In this document: piece after piece, positions 24,537 to 30,012 of the stretch | How the letters are laid out: each line of letters starts with the position of its first letter | How positions within the stretch are numbered: the first letter of the stretch is position 1 | Virus record (IMG/VR): IMGVR_UViG_3300032116_000959 | Location: 1-30,012 of that record | Origin: a virus | DNA length: 30,012 bases | Direction: 5' to 3' (one strand) | The notes under the pieces: model-generated | Seen by the model: the letters and a program-made list of their open reading frames with translations, nothing else | Databases searched by the model: none | Told to the model about the DNA's origin: nothing | Translations under genes and position numbers: made by a program

Positions 24537-24832
24537 TACTTCTTTTTATTGCGTGAACTTATAGCTTTTGCCTTTGCTTTTGCATCTGCTTTACTAGATG
24601 CTCCCCATGCTTTTAGGGATAGTAATAATCTTGTTGGTTCACCGTTAGGTTTACGTTCTGGTCCTGGCATATTACCCATACGAGCTAAGAATGATGCACG
24701 TCTAGGATTATCGCCTGACTTAACTGGTGGCTTTAGATTACCTCCTGTTTCTTTATTGTAAGATGCACGACCTTTAGCGTTTAAACCGCCTTTTGGATTC
24801 TTACCTGCTTTCTTTTGCCAAGCTGCACTCAT
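24536..24832 (-). CDS. DUF6321-like basic protein
   Basis: 98 residues, basic and Gly/Lys-rich. The N-terminus MSAAWQKKAGKNPKGGLNAK and GRASYNKETGGNLKPPVKSG, then RRASFLARMGNMPG, follow the conserved pattern of DUF6321 phage proteins (WQ..EGKN.KGGLN.KGR.SY..E.G). The role is unknown; the basic character suggests nucleic-acid contact or a virion position. TAATG links it to the GT8 gene. It heads the non-basic part of the operon after four smaller Lys-rich genes. Confidence 0.7.
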   Translation of the reverse strand: MSAAWQKKAGKNPKGGLNAKGRASYNKETGGNLKPPVKSGDNPRRASFLARMGNMPGPERKPNGEPTRLLLSLKAWGASSKADAKAKAKAISSRNKKK

Positions 24833-24981
24833 TTCTTTTTCGCTGTCTTTGCTGCTTGTTTAAATGCTTTAGCTGTTGGTGCGCCTTTAGTTCCTACCTT
24901 ACGCATCTTCTCACCTGAACCTGCTTTTATTCTAGCACGTTTAGCAGCAATGTTACTGTACAAACCTGGTTTACTTGCCAC
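24829..24981 (-). CDS. Small Lys-rich protein (50 aa, GTG start)
   Basis: 50-residue frame starting GTG (24981) and ending in an ATGA overlap with the next gene. The sequence VASKPGLYSNIAAKRARIKA and GSGEKMRKVGTKGAPTAKAF belongs to a frequently met small phage protein with about a third Lys/Arg; I know no established role. Overlaps on both sides by 4-11 bases support it. Confidence 0.7.
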   Translation of the reverse strand: MASKPGLYSNIAAKRARIKAGSGEKMRKVGTKGAPTAKAFKQAAKTAKKK

Positions 24982-25102
24982 GTTTAGAAACCTTCTTCAT
25001 AGGTTTAGCAGCCATAGCTTTACCTGTTTTCTTTGCGTATTCTTTAGCTTCTTTCTTACCTTTTTCTGTGTAAGCAAACTTTTTAGTTCCGACCATTGGC
25101 AT
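24971..25102 (-). CDS. Small Lys-rich protein (43 aa)
   Basis: 43 residues starting MPMVGTKKFAYTEKGKKEAK, with alternating Lys/Ala blocks and ending SKRGK. It is recognised as a very small phage protein family found beside the previous gene; the function is unknown. GGTAAATAATT precedes the ATG. Confidence 0.65.
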   Translation of the reverse strand: MPMVGTKKFAYTEKGKKEAKEYAKKTGKAMAAKPMKKVSKRGK

Positions 25103-25104
25103 AA

Positions 25105-25278
25105 TTATTTACCTTTCTTTTTAGACATACCAGCTTCGCTAAGTGCAATAGCGATAGCTTGTTTAGGAGATTTTACTACTTTACCACCTTTACCTGAATG
25201 TAATGAACCTGTTTTAAATTCCTTCATCACTTTGCTGACTTTCGCCATCTTGCCCTTTTTCGTTGTTGGCTTCTTCAT
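25105..25278 (-). CDS. DUF6496-like small basic protein
   Basis: 57 residues. The core KVMKEFKTGSLHSGKGGKVV and KSPKQAIAIALSEAGMSKKK is that of DUF6496, a widespread small phage/bacterial protein of unknown role. AAGGAAAAGCT precedes the ATG at 25278. An internal ATG ten codons on (MAKVSKVM) is also possible. It is the first gene of the late operon with a good ribosome site and overlaps the start of the zinc-ribbon gene by 65 bases. Confidence 0.75.
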   Translation of the reverse strand: MKKPTTKKGKMAKVSKVMKEFKTGSLHSGKGGKVVKSPKQAIAIALSEAGMSKKKGK

Positions 25279-25387
25279 AGCTTTTCCTTAACTTAATAAA
25301 TCGGTGGTCGTATCTACAATCGTTACAAAGAGTATACTCGGTGAAGTCAAATGGTTCACCACATTGTTCGCAAATAGATAGCTTCAT
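25214..25387 (-). CDS. Small zinc-ribbon protein (57 aa)
   Basis: 57 residues beginning MKLSICEQCGEPFDFTEYTL and then CNDC, so two CxxC knuckles about 12 residues apart, a probable zinc ribbon, followed by an acidic/basic tail (KSYEEANNEKGQDGESQQSD). Its ATG follows directly after the leader terminator and has no clear Shine-Dalgarno site. The longer frame to 25405 would start inside the terminator. It overlaps the following gene by 65 bases. It might be a regulator; this is not shown. Confidence 0.5.
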   Translation of the reverse strand: MKLSICEQCGEPFDFTEYTLCNDCRYDHRFIKLRKSYEEANNEKGQDGESQQSDEGI

Positions 25388-25389
25388 AT

Positions 25390-25432
25390 AAAAGAAAAAG
25401 CCCAACCACGGAGAGAGTGCAGTCAGGCTTTT
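25390..25432 (-). terminator. Intrinsic terminator in the late leader (tR'-like)
   Basis: Minus-strand AAAAGCCTGACT and GGTTGGGCTTTT pair over 12 positions (two or three G-U pairs) with a 13-base loop, followed by TCTTTTA. It lies about 40 bases after the predicted start of the transcript from the promoter at 25478-25507, and before the first late gene. Confidence 0.8.
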
Positions 25433-25449
25433 ATAGAATTACGTTTCTT

Positions 25450-25467
25450 AAGGCAATAGGATGCCCT
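25450..25467 (-). ncRNA. Short structured leader RNA ahead of the terminator
   Basis: The 5' leader can form a 6-bp hairpin (AGGGCA/TGCCTT, one G-U, loop TCCTAT) before the terminator. Together with the promoter this would yield a transcript of roughly 80 nt ending at 25390. Whether it is only a pause/antitermination site or a free small RNA is open. Confidence 0.45.
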
Positions 25468-25477
25468 TACAGGCGTT

Positions 25478-25507
25478 ATTATAGCATACTTTGCTATATT
25501 TGTTCAA
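25478..25507 (-). promoter_or_regulatory. Extended -10 sigma70 promoter, probable late promoter
   Basis: -10 TATAAT (25478-25483) preceded by TGC, an extended -10, and -35 TTGAAC (25502-25507) with an 18-base spacer. It starts six bases... at most a few bases after the stop of the Q-like gene, and points into the leader terminator. Predicted start near 25471. Confidence 0.8.
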
Positions 25508-25512
25508 CAAGT

Positions 25513-25842
25513 TTATGCGTTTATCCGTCTTCCTGCAATAGTCAAGAGATTATCATAAGCCATATCTAATTGCCATGGATAAGCTAGTGGTGGTTTAGCA
25601 CCTAAGTATTTAGCATAGATAGCGTCTTGTTGTCCTTGTTCTAGGCTATGTATGATAGCGTGTATAGTACGTATGTTAGACATATCTTGAGCTGAACACA
25701 TTTCTTCAAATGCCTCTGAAGTTGACTCGCCTCCTGATGACATACCTATGCTTTTAGATGGATAATTTAGCTTGTGATTATCAGTTTTCATCCACCTACC
25801 CCAATCCTCAAGGATAGATAATAAGCGTTCCATACTAATCAT
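25513..25842 (-). CDS. Putative Q-like late antiterminator
   Basis: 109 residues, a plausible divergent member of the phage antitermination Q type. The N-terminal ERLLSILEDWGRWMKTDNHK with YPSKSIGM matches the LExWGxW...Y family start, and later IRTIHAIIHSLEQGQQDAIY and AKYLGAKP parallel the AI..L....Q..I...Y..G block. Such proteins bind at a late promoter and let RNA polymerase ignore terminators. The gene ends six bases before that very promoter and terminator, as Q does in lambda. Family assignment rests on pattern plus context, not on a search. ATGA overlap with the Mom-like gene. Confidence 0.55.
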   Translation of the reverse strand: MISMERLLSILEDWGRWMKTDNHKLNYPSKSIGMSSGGESTSEAFEEMCSAQDMSNIRTIHAIIHSLEQGQQDAIYAKYLGAKPPLAYPWQLDMAYDNLLTIAGRRINA

Positions 25843-26504
25843 ATTGCTAACATATCCAATTGGTTTTGATAATTCATATTAATATCATCACATTCGTAAT
25901 ATTTATTTTCTCCCTTAGGATATGGATATACTGCTAGCTTTAAATCATTAAACATTTTTTTCTTATCAGACTTATTTCCATGTAGATATATATAACGGTG
26001 TGTTGGTTTGAGTGTTTCAATTTTTACAATTTTACCCTTACTATCTAAACCACGTCTAATATCAAATGTACTACCATCTTCAAATGTATATCTTTTTTTG
26101 CCTGTGCTTACACCTGTATATATCCAATTGGTCGCTTGGTAAATATATCCATGATGATTTTGATTTGGGTCTGCATAAGAAACAATAGCTAAAGGTTTAG
26201 GTAATAATTTTATTGCATTAGCCACAAAAAAACTTAACAAATTCTTTTCATTGTTTGTGTTAATTACTAATCTATTTAACTCTAATGTTTTTACTTTTAA
26301 TTCATTAAATATACATTTACCATCATTGTAATTATAGTTAGGTGGAAATCCAAATGTGCATACACCAACAATTTTATTGTCGTATATTAATCCATAAGCA
26401 TAAGACACACTACAGGTTCTTTTAGCATAATGTTTTTTTAATAACCATTCTTTATGCTCTCCGTTTTTTAACAAAACGACACTATAATCAGTTTTGCTAG
26501 TCAT
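25839..26504 (-). CDS. Mom-like DNA modification protein
   Basis: 221 residues. The blocks CSVSYAYGLIYDNKIVGVCT and FGFPPN, ELKVKTLELNRLVINTNN, LLSFFVANAIKLLPKPLAIV and SYADPNQNHHGYIYQATNWI followed by YTG match a Mom-like family with a GNAT-type fold. Phage Mu Mom converts adenine to a carbamoylmethyl form, shielding DNA from restriction enzymes. Length (Mu Mom about 230-240) agrees. Conserved YAD-xxxxHxGxIYQAxNWxY is the best signature. Cofactor and specificity cannot be read. It is upstream of the Q-like gene, so it is expected to be expressed with early genes. Confidence 0.7.
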   Translation of the reverse strand: MTSKTDYSVVLLKNGEHKEWLLKKHYAKRTCSVSYAYGLIYDNKIVGVCTFGFPPNYNYNDGKCIFNELKVKTLELNRLVINTNNEKNLLSFFVANAIKLLPKPLAIVSYADPNQNHHGYIYQATNWIYTGVSTGKKRYTFEDGSTFDIRRGLDSKGKIVKIETLKPTHRYIYLHGNKSDKKKMFNDLKLAVYPYPKGENKYYECDDINMNYQNQLDMLAI

Positions 26505-26841
26505 ATTGTGTTAGCGTATATGCTACGCTTTGTCCAAATGTTTCTTGTGTAGTTCTTTGTTGCAAATTATGTTTAGCATCATCTGCGTTATGTATGATAA
26601 TCCCTTTTATCTGGTCATCTGTAAAGTTTGCTGTGTGTCCAAATATAGTTTGTAGTGGATGTGGTTGTGGCACGTAATAGTGCATGAGTCTATTTTGATT
26701 ATCTTTGTAAGCATGAATAACATTTGCATCTCTCATCTCTACAAGTATGTTCTTTGTAATAGGATAGTTAGATTGTATATGTTCTGCTATGTCGTTTATT
26801 GTTCGTGGTTCTGTAAGATAAGCTAGTATCTTTTCTTTCAC
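26497..26841 (-). CDS. Winged-helix protein, putative regulator
   Basis: 114 residues using the GTG at 26841, which overlaps the upstream TGA as GTGA. The N-terminal KEKILAYLTEPRTINDIAEH and IQSNYPITKNILVEMRDANV and HYYV have the helix-turn-helix and wing pattern of small DNA-binding regulators. The C-terminal part is unfamiliar. An ATG at 26868 in frame is also present but lies further inside the upstream gene. It may regulate the modification or late genes; targets unknown. Confidence 0.55.
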   Translation of the reverse strand: MKEKILAYLTEPRTINDIAEHIQSNYPITKNILVEMRDANVIHAYKDNQNRLMHYYVPQPHPLQTIFGHTANFTDDQIKGIIIHNADDAKHNLQQRTTQETFGQSVAYTLTQYD

Positions 26842-27158
26842 GATACATCTTTCACTTTGCAATGCCATTTCCTTTTATCGTCTTGATGCCAACCATGCAC
26901 ATGGATAGTCCAACCTGCTTCACGAACTGCACCTACATTTTCATGGTCAGCTATTTTTTTACATCTAGCACTCATGTTACCTGCTGAAGTTGTTTGGACA
27001 GCTAATGTTTCTTTTCCTTTTAGAGCTAGTATATCTATAAAACCAAATAAGTCTTGTCTAGTCTTACTCCAATTATTCCAATGCTCTGTAATCCAACAAG
27101 TGTATCCTTCTTCTCGTAGTTTAGCTAATGATAATTGCGTAGGTGATTTACTCGCCAT
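26838..27158 (-). CDS. Nuclease-like protein (PD-(D/E)XK-like fold?)
   Basis: About 106 residues from the ATG at 27158. The segment RQDLFGFIDILALKGKETLA followed by VQTTSAGNMSARCKKIADHE has the strand-Asp-strand-(E/Q)xx arrangement of small restriction-like nucleases, with R/K residues after it, and ends HVHGWHQDDKRKWHCKVKDV. The usual second acidic residue is replaced by Gln and the Lys by Thr, so activity is uncertain. A GTG four codons earlier (27170) is also possible. Overlaps the neighbour by 11 bases. Could be a Holliday-junction or recombination nuclease relative. Confidence 0.5.
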   Translation of the reverse strand: MASKSPTQLSLAKLREEGYTCWITEHWNNWSKTRQDLFGFIDILALKGKETLAVQTTSAGNMSARCKKIADHENVGAVREAGWTIHVHGWHQDDKRKWHCKVKDVS

Positions 27159-27351
27159 CAAACTGCTCACTACTAGGCTTAGATGTGCCTTCGTATAATC
27201 TGTCTAATTCACCTGTTGATTTGTTAAGTTCGTATTCTATTAGATGTGGTGATGTATAGGCATCTTTCTTTTTCTTGCCGAATATCCTGTCAAAGTTTTC
27301 ATCAAACGTTGGTCTATCTGTAAAAGGTCTAGGAGAGCTGCCCTTGCCCAT
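27148..27351 (-). CDS. Hypothetical protein (67 aa)
   Basis: 67 residues beginning MGKGSSPRPFTDRPTFDENF and continuing DRIFGKKKKDAYTSPHLIEY. Pro/Lys-rich start, basic patch KKKK, then an acidic end. No recognised domain. SD AAGGATAAATC lies before the ATG. Between the methyltransferase and the nuclease-like gene, it overlaps both neighbours. Confidence 0.55.
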   Translation of the reverse strand: MGKGSSPRPFTDRPTFDENFDRIFGKKKKDAYTSPHLIEYELNKSTGELDRLYEGTSKPSSEQFDGE

Positions 27352-28918
27352 GATTTATCCTTTCTTGTTGTAGTTTCTCATACTCTTTGTTTAGTTCACA
27401 ACCTAAATATTGTCTACCATGTTGCAATGCTACTTGTGCAGTTGTTCCACTTCCCATAAATGGGTCAAATACAATTCCAGATTTAGTTTCATTTGTATCA
27501 CATTTGCATTGTTTTACTAAACCTTCATCTAAATATTTATTATCGCATTTTAAACCACTCTTATAAAATATTTCAGTCATAGCTACATCATATTTATCAT
27601 CTAATAAAAGCATTTGTTTAAGTTTTAACCAATCTTCTTTATCAGGGTAGCTTCCACCTTTTTCAAACCAATGATGTGGTGCTTGTGTTCCAAATGCAGT
27701 TTCTATTTGGTCTATTGTTAATCCAACTAAATTTCTGTTAGATTGTAAATATTCACGAAGCTCATCATGGTTAGGTAAGTTTCTATATTCTATTACTTGG
27801 TTTCTAAACTCTTTATCTATAATAGCGTATGGTTTCTTTTCTTTGTTAGTTTCAATAATATTGTTTCTTATTTGTTCTACTTCTTCTAAAGTTAAATTAC
27901 GTTCAATTTTAGTTTGCCTTTTGTATGGTGTATTACATTCAACACATATTTTTTCAGGACTACCAGCTAATACGCATGGTTCAATCAGAGCTGTAGGATA
28001 TGTAGCAAAGTGCGCACCTTTGTAAGGTCTAACATTTACTGACCATACATCACGTTTATTTCTCATGCCATCATATATTTTATATTCAGGTGGTCTTGCA
28101 TTTACACCAAATTGGTTTTGTCTTTCTACGCTACCTTTTGCACCTTTAGTTCCTGCCGGAGTTACACCTTGTTCTTTTATAGCAACATGGTCAAAGTAAT
28201 ACTTATCTGATTTAGACAATAGAAATATATACTCATGTGACTTTGTGCATCTATCAGTTACAGACTCTGGCATTGGGTTAGGTTTATGCCAAATAATATC
28301 TTGTCTTAAATACCAGCCAGCTTCTCTTAATGCAAATGCCAACATCCATGGTATGCCAATTAAATCTTTATTTTTTAAACCTTGTGACTTTAGCATTTTT
28401 GTATCACGAACCCTAGACTTACCTAATTCCATTGCATGAGCATTTTCTCTGTTAGTTCCTTTAGCTAAAGTTTGACCAATACTTTTACAATCTTTATGAC
28501 TAGAATAACTATCACCAATATTTACCCATAAAGTTCCATCATCAGCTAATAGTTCTTTTACATGATTAAATACATCAACCATATTTTCTATGTATTCTTT
28601 AGGAGTTTGTTCAAGACCTATTTGATTATCTTTTTTTATAGCACCACAATCAGGACATTGTTCTTTTAACTTTAAATACTTTTTGTTTTCAGAACCATTT
28701 TCTTTTCTTAATCTTTCTCCTGTAAACCCACCAACTTTTAATGGGTTTATTTCTGCATTTTTATGGTCACAATTTATATCTCCACCTTCCCATGTAGCAG
28801 TTCCATAATCTCTTAATCCGTAATAAGGTGGTGATGTAACACAAGTGTTAATTTTGACACCTTCGTCAATCCAACGCTTCATTATCTCTCTACAATCGCC
28901 AAATTCTATTTTGTTCAT
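27329..28918 (-). CDS. DNA methyltransferase (N4-C/N6-A type)
   Basis: 529 residues. TSPPYYGLRDYG near residue 28 is the catalytic (S/D/N)PPY motif, and the SAM-binding FDPFMGSGTTAQVALQHGRQ lies near residue 490, so the order is catalytic then SAM (beta class). A long middle part (40-480) holds the target-recognition region and several cysteine groups (CPDCG, CVEC, CKCD) that may bind zinc. It is larger than typical (about 300-400) because of these insertions. It methylates phage DNA, probably against host restriction; the site is unknown. Confidence 0.8.
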   Translation of the reverse strand: MNKIEFGDCREIMKRWIDEGVKINTCVTSPPYYGLRDYGTATWEGGDINCDHKNAEINPLKVGGFTGERLRKENGSENKKYLKLKEQCPDCGAIKKDNQIGLEQTPKEYIENMVDVFNHVKELLADDGTLWVNIGDSYSSHKDCKSIGQTLAKGTNRENAHAMELGKSRVRDTKMLKSQGLKNKDLIGIPWMLAFALREAGWYLRQDIIWHKPNPMPESVTDRCTKSHEYIFLLSKSDKYYFDHVAIKEQGVTPAGTKGAKGSVERQNQFGVNARPPEYKIYDGMRNKRDVWSVNVRPYKGAHFATYPTALIEPCVLAGSPEKICVECNTPYKRQTKIERNLTLEEVEQIRNNIIETNKEKKPYAIIDKEFRNQVIEYRNLPNHDELREYLQSNRNLVGLTIDQIETAFGTQAPHHWFEKGGSYPDKEDWLKLKQMLLLDDKYDVAMTEIFYKSGLKCDNKYLDEGLVKQCKCDTNETKSGIVFDPFMGSGTTAQVALQHGRQYLGCELNKEYEKLQQERINHGQGQLS

Positions 28919-29205
28919 TTTACTTCCAAATGTCCGTTAGTAAATAGCCAACCTATAGTTTTACGGTGAGCTTCTTCCCATGCAGCTATTCTATCATGTT
29001 TATCTAAAGTTTTGTCATTATCTATCATGTGATGACATTGGTGGCATAGGAACGCTATACGATAATCGTGTGCCTTTATAGATGTGCCTTTACCATCTCT
29101 TAATTGATTAGAGTGTGCAGATACTACAGTTCCGTCTTGTATAGCACACATCATACATGGTGCGCCATCTGCTAGTTTAAGTAGTTTAGGGTTTCTATAG
29201 TTCAT
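28915..29205 (-). CDS. YbcO/DUF1364-like HNH nuclease
   Basis: 96 residues. Cysteine pair PCMMC near residue 17, VSAHSNQLRDGKG and IAFLCHQCHHMIDNDK give a CxxC...H...CxxCH arrangement, as in YbcO/DUF1364 and Ref-type HNH nucleases that are found in the nin region of lambdoid phages. It ends in a helical WEEAHRKTIGWLFTNGH. Overlaps the methyltransferase by 4 bases (ATGA). Likely acts in DNA recombination or repair; metal binding and nicking are inferred. Confidence 0.7.
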   Translation of the reverse strand: MNYRNPKLLKLADGAPCMMCAIQDGTVVSAHSNQLRDGKGTSIKAHDYRIAFLCHQCHHMIDNDKTLDKHDRIAAWEEAHRKTIGWLFTNGHLEVK

Positions 29206-29747
29206 ACTAGTAAAAAATCCATTTTGTCAAATCTATAAACATTAACTTTCCTTTTGCTTGTTTGTTTCCATGTATTTTTATGTGATATACCTTGTCTATC
29301 TGCAATATGAACCCAACCCATTGCCTTCCAAAAAACATTACTTTCTAAATCATCTGCACAACCACATTGCCATCTAAAAGTAAATTTTGTTTCCCCATAA
29401 TTAATAACATAGTCAAGTAATAGTTTACCTCTTAATAATTTTCTTGCATCAGTTTGAATACATATTTGTGCAATACGACCTATTCTCATATTAGCATTAG
29501 GTAAACCAAAACTACACAAACAAAAACCAACCAAATCTTTGTTACATTCAATGACAAATAATTTATCGTTACAAACATTACTCCATCTATCACCTGTTTT
29601 AATTCCTGTTATTGCTGCTTCATAAGCCATTTTAGGAATGAACCCTAATGAACTACTTTCTTTTTTACTTAAACTAATAACATAAGGCAAATCTTCTAAT
29701 GTAGCTAACCTTACATTACCTAAATCTTCATCCACTAATAATCCCAT
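29202..29747 (-). CDS. GNAT-like acetyltransferase, putative
   Basis: About 181 residues using the ATG at 29747; an ATG at 29771 is also possible. Landmarks are VRLATLEDLPYVISLSKKES, SLGFIPKMAYEAAIT, LFVIECNKDLVGFCLCSFG and the RIAQICIQTDARKLLRGKLL helix, the GNAT core order. The R-x-x-x-x-x-x-x-L loop for acetyl-CoA is only partly conserved. Overlaps the downstream nuclease gene by 4 bases. Related GNAT-type proteins are found in phage early regions, but substrates are unknown. Confidence 0.6.
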   Translation of the reverse strand: MGLLVDEDLGNVRLATLEDLPYVISLSKKESSSLGFIPKMAYEAAITGIKTGDRWSNVCNDKLFVIECNKDLVGFCLCSFGLPNANMRIGRIAQICIQTDARKLLRGKLLLDYVINYGETKFTFRWQCGCADDLESNVFWKAMGWVHIADRQGISHKNTWKQTSKRKVNVYRFDKMDFLLV

Positions 29748-30012
29748 CCCCAACCCATAGTCTGACCCCATACTTCTATCTGTTGTTGGTATTCTGTCAT
29801 CTCACTTGTGGTTAGTTTAGTTGTTGACTTTATAAGTTCTACTGGCATACCTGCAATTTCTGTTTGGTAGCGTAAGAATTTATATCCCATAAGTTCGTGT
29901 ATCTTATCTTTTTCTATGCCTAAATGGTTACCTATGCTTGTATACAATTCCCATAATCTCTCGTTCTGCTGTAAACTCCTGTTAAGTTTTGCGTCTGTTA
30001 CTGTAACACGCC
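29735..30012 (-). CDS. NinB-like recombination protein, 5' end outside window (partial)
   Basis: The open frame continues past the right edge; the first ATG-free part reads RVTVTDAKLNRSLQQNERLW, followed by ELYTSIGNHLGIEKDKIHEL. The LNRSLxQNxxLW block and the later STTKLTTSEMTEYQQQIEVW are hallmarks of NinB/Orf, the lambda recombination mediator that helps RecA or Red enter SSB-coated DNA. About 92 codons are visible; lambda NinB has 142-146. A short TTG start at 29947 can be made but would cut this conserved region. Confidence 0.7.
   Translation of the reverse strand, partial: RVTVTDAKLNRSLQQNERLWELYTSIGNHLGIEKDKIHELMGYKFLRYQTEIAGMPVELIKSTTKLTTSEMTEYQQQIEVWGQTMGWGWDY

Noticed and set aside
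24815-25291. 158-codon plus-strand frame rich in Phe and Leu
   Set aside because: It is the complement of several overlapping small minus-strand genes with ribosome sites and tight overlaps; its hydrophobic composition is what Lys-rich genes read in reverse give.
29735-29947. Separate 70-codon gene starting with TTG
   Set aside because: The frame continues to the window's edge with conserved NinB-like residues before the TTG, so this is the 3' part of a longer gene.

Overview
The window is a 30 kb piece of an AT-rich tailed bacteriophage genome. Almost everything is on the minus strand, in one direction, with very short gaps and frequent ATGA, GTGA or TAATG stop/start overlaps. I see no tRNA, CRISPR, IS element or host gene. 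There is a portal, a large terminase, a DUF5309/SU10-type major capsid protein and an SU10-type head adaptor. There is also a P22 gp10-like tail stabilisation protein, but no tape-measure protein, sheath or long-tail tube gene. Together these point to a podovirus (short-tailed phage). The gene style resembles phages recovered from freshwater and marine bacteria. The host cannot be fixed from sequence alone.

Reading in the direction of transcription (high to low coordinates), 30.0-25.5 kb is an early/middle block. It holds a NinB-like recombination protein (cut by the window edge), a GNAT protein, a YbcO/HNH-like nuclease, a DNA methyltransferase with cysteine-rich insertions and a small unknown. 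Then come a nuclease-like protein, a winged-helix protein, a Mom-like DNA modification protein and a Q-like antiterminator. NinB, YbcO-like nuclease and Q in this order recall the nin region of lambdoid phages.

Immediately after the Q-like gene (25.39-25.51 kb) sits an extended -10 promoter. A short structured leader and a strong intrinsic terminator follow it. This is the geometry of lambda pR'-tR' and is probably the late control point.

25.4-0 kb is a single late operon. It starts with a nest of five very small, mostly lysine-rich genes, two or three of them in known DUF families. Next come a GT8-like glycosyltransferase, the terminase pair, portal, scaffold and major capsid, with intrinsic terminators before the scaffold and after the capsid gene. 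Four small genes follow, then a cassette of three more glycosyltransferase-like genes, the head adaptor and a run of tail-fibre and adhesin genes (13.2-5.1 kb). The latter include a duplicated glycine-rich adhesin and a collar-domain fibre. The operon then encodes three probable internal virion/ejection proteins (5.1-1.05 kb) and a lysis-like group: an XhlA-like membrane peptide, a signal-anchored protein, an HExxH zincin and a 3-TM holin that runs off the left edge.

The likely programme is as follows. Early genes modify and process DNA and make the Q-like factor. That factor lets RNA polymerase read through the leader terminator, and probably the internal terminators, into packaging, capsid, tail and lysis genes. 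Four glycosyltransferases inside the virion operon suggest that virion proteins or host surface glycans are modified during assembly. Several genes under 60 codons, found by reading the gaps, are included.
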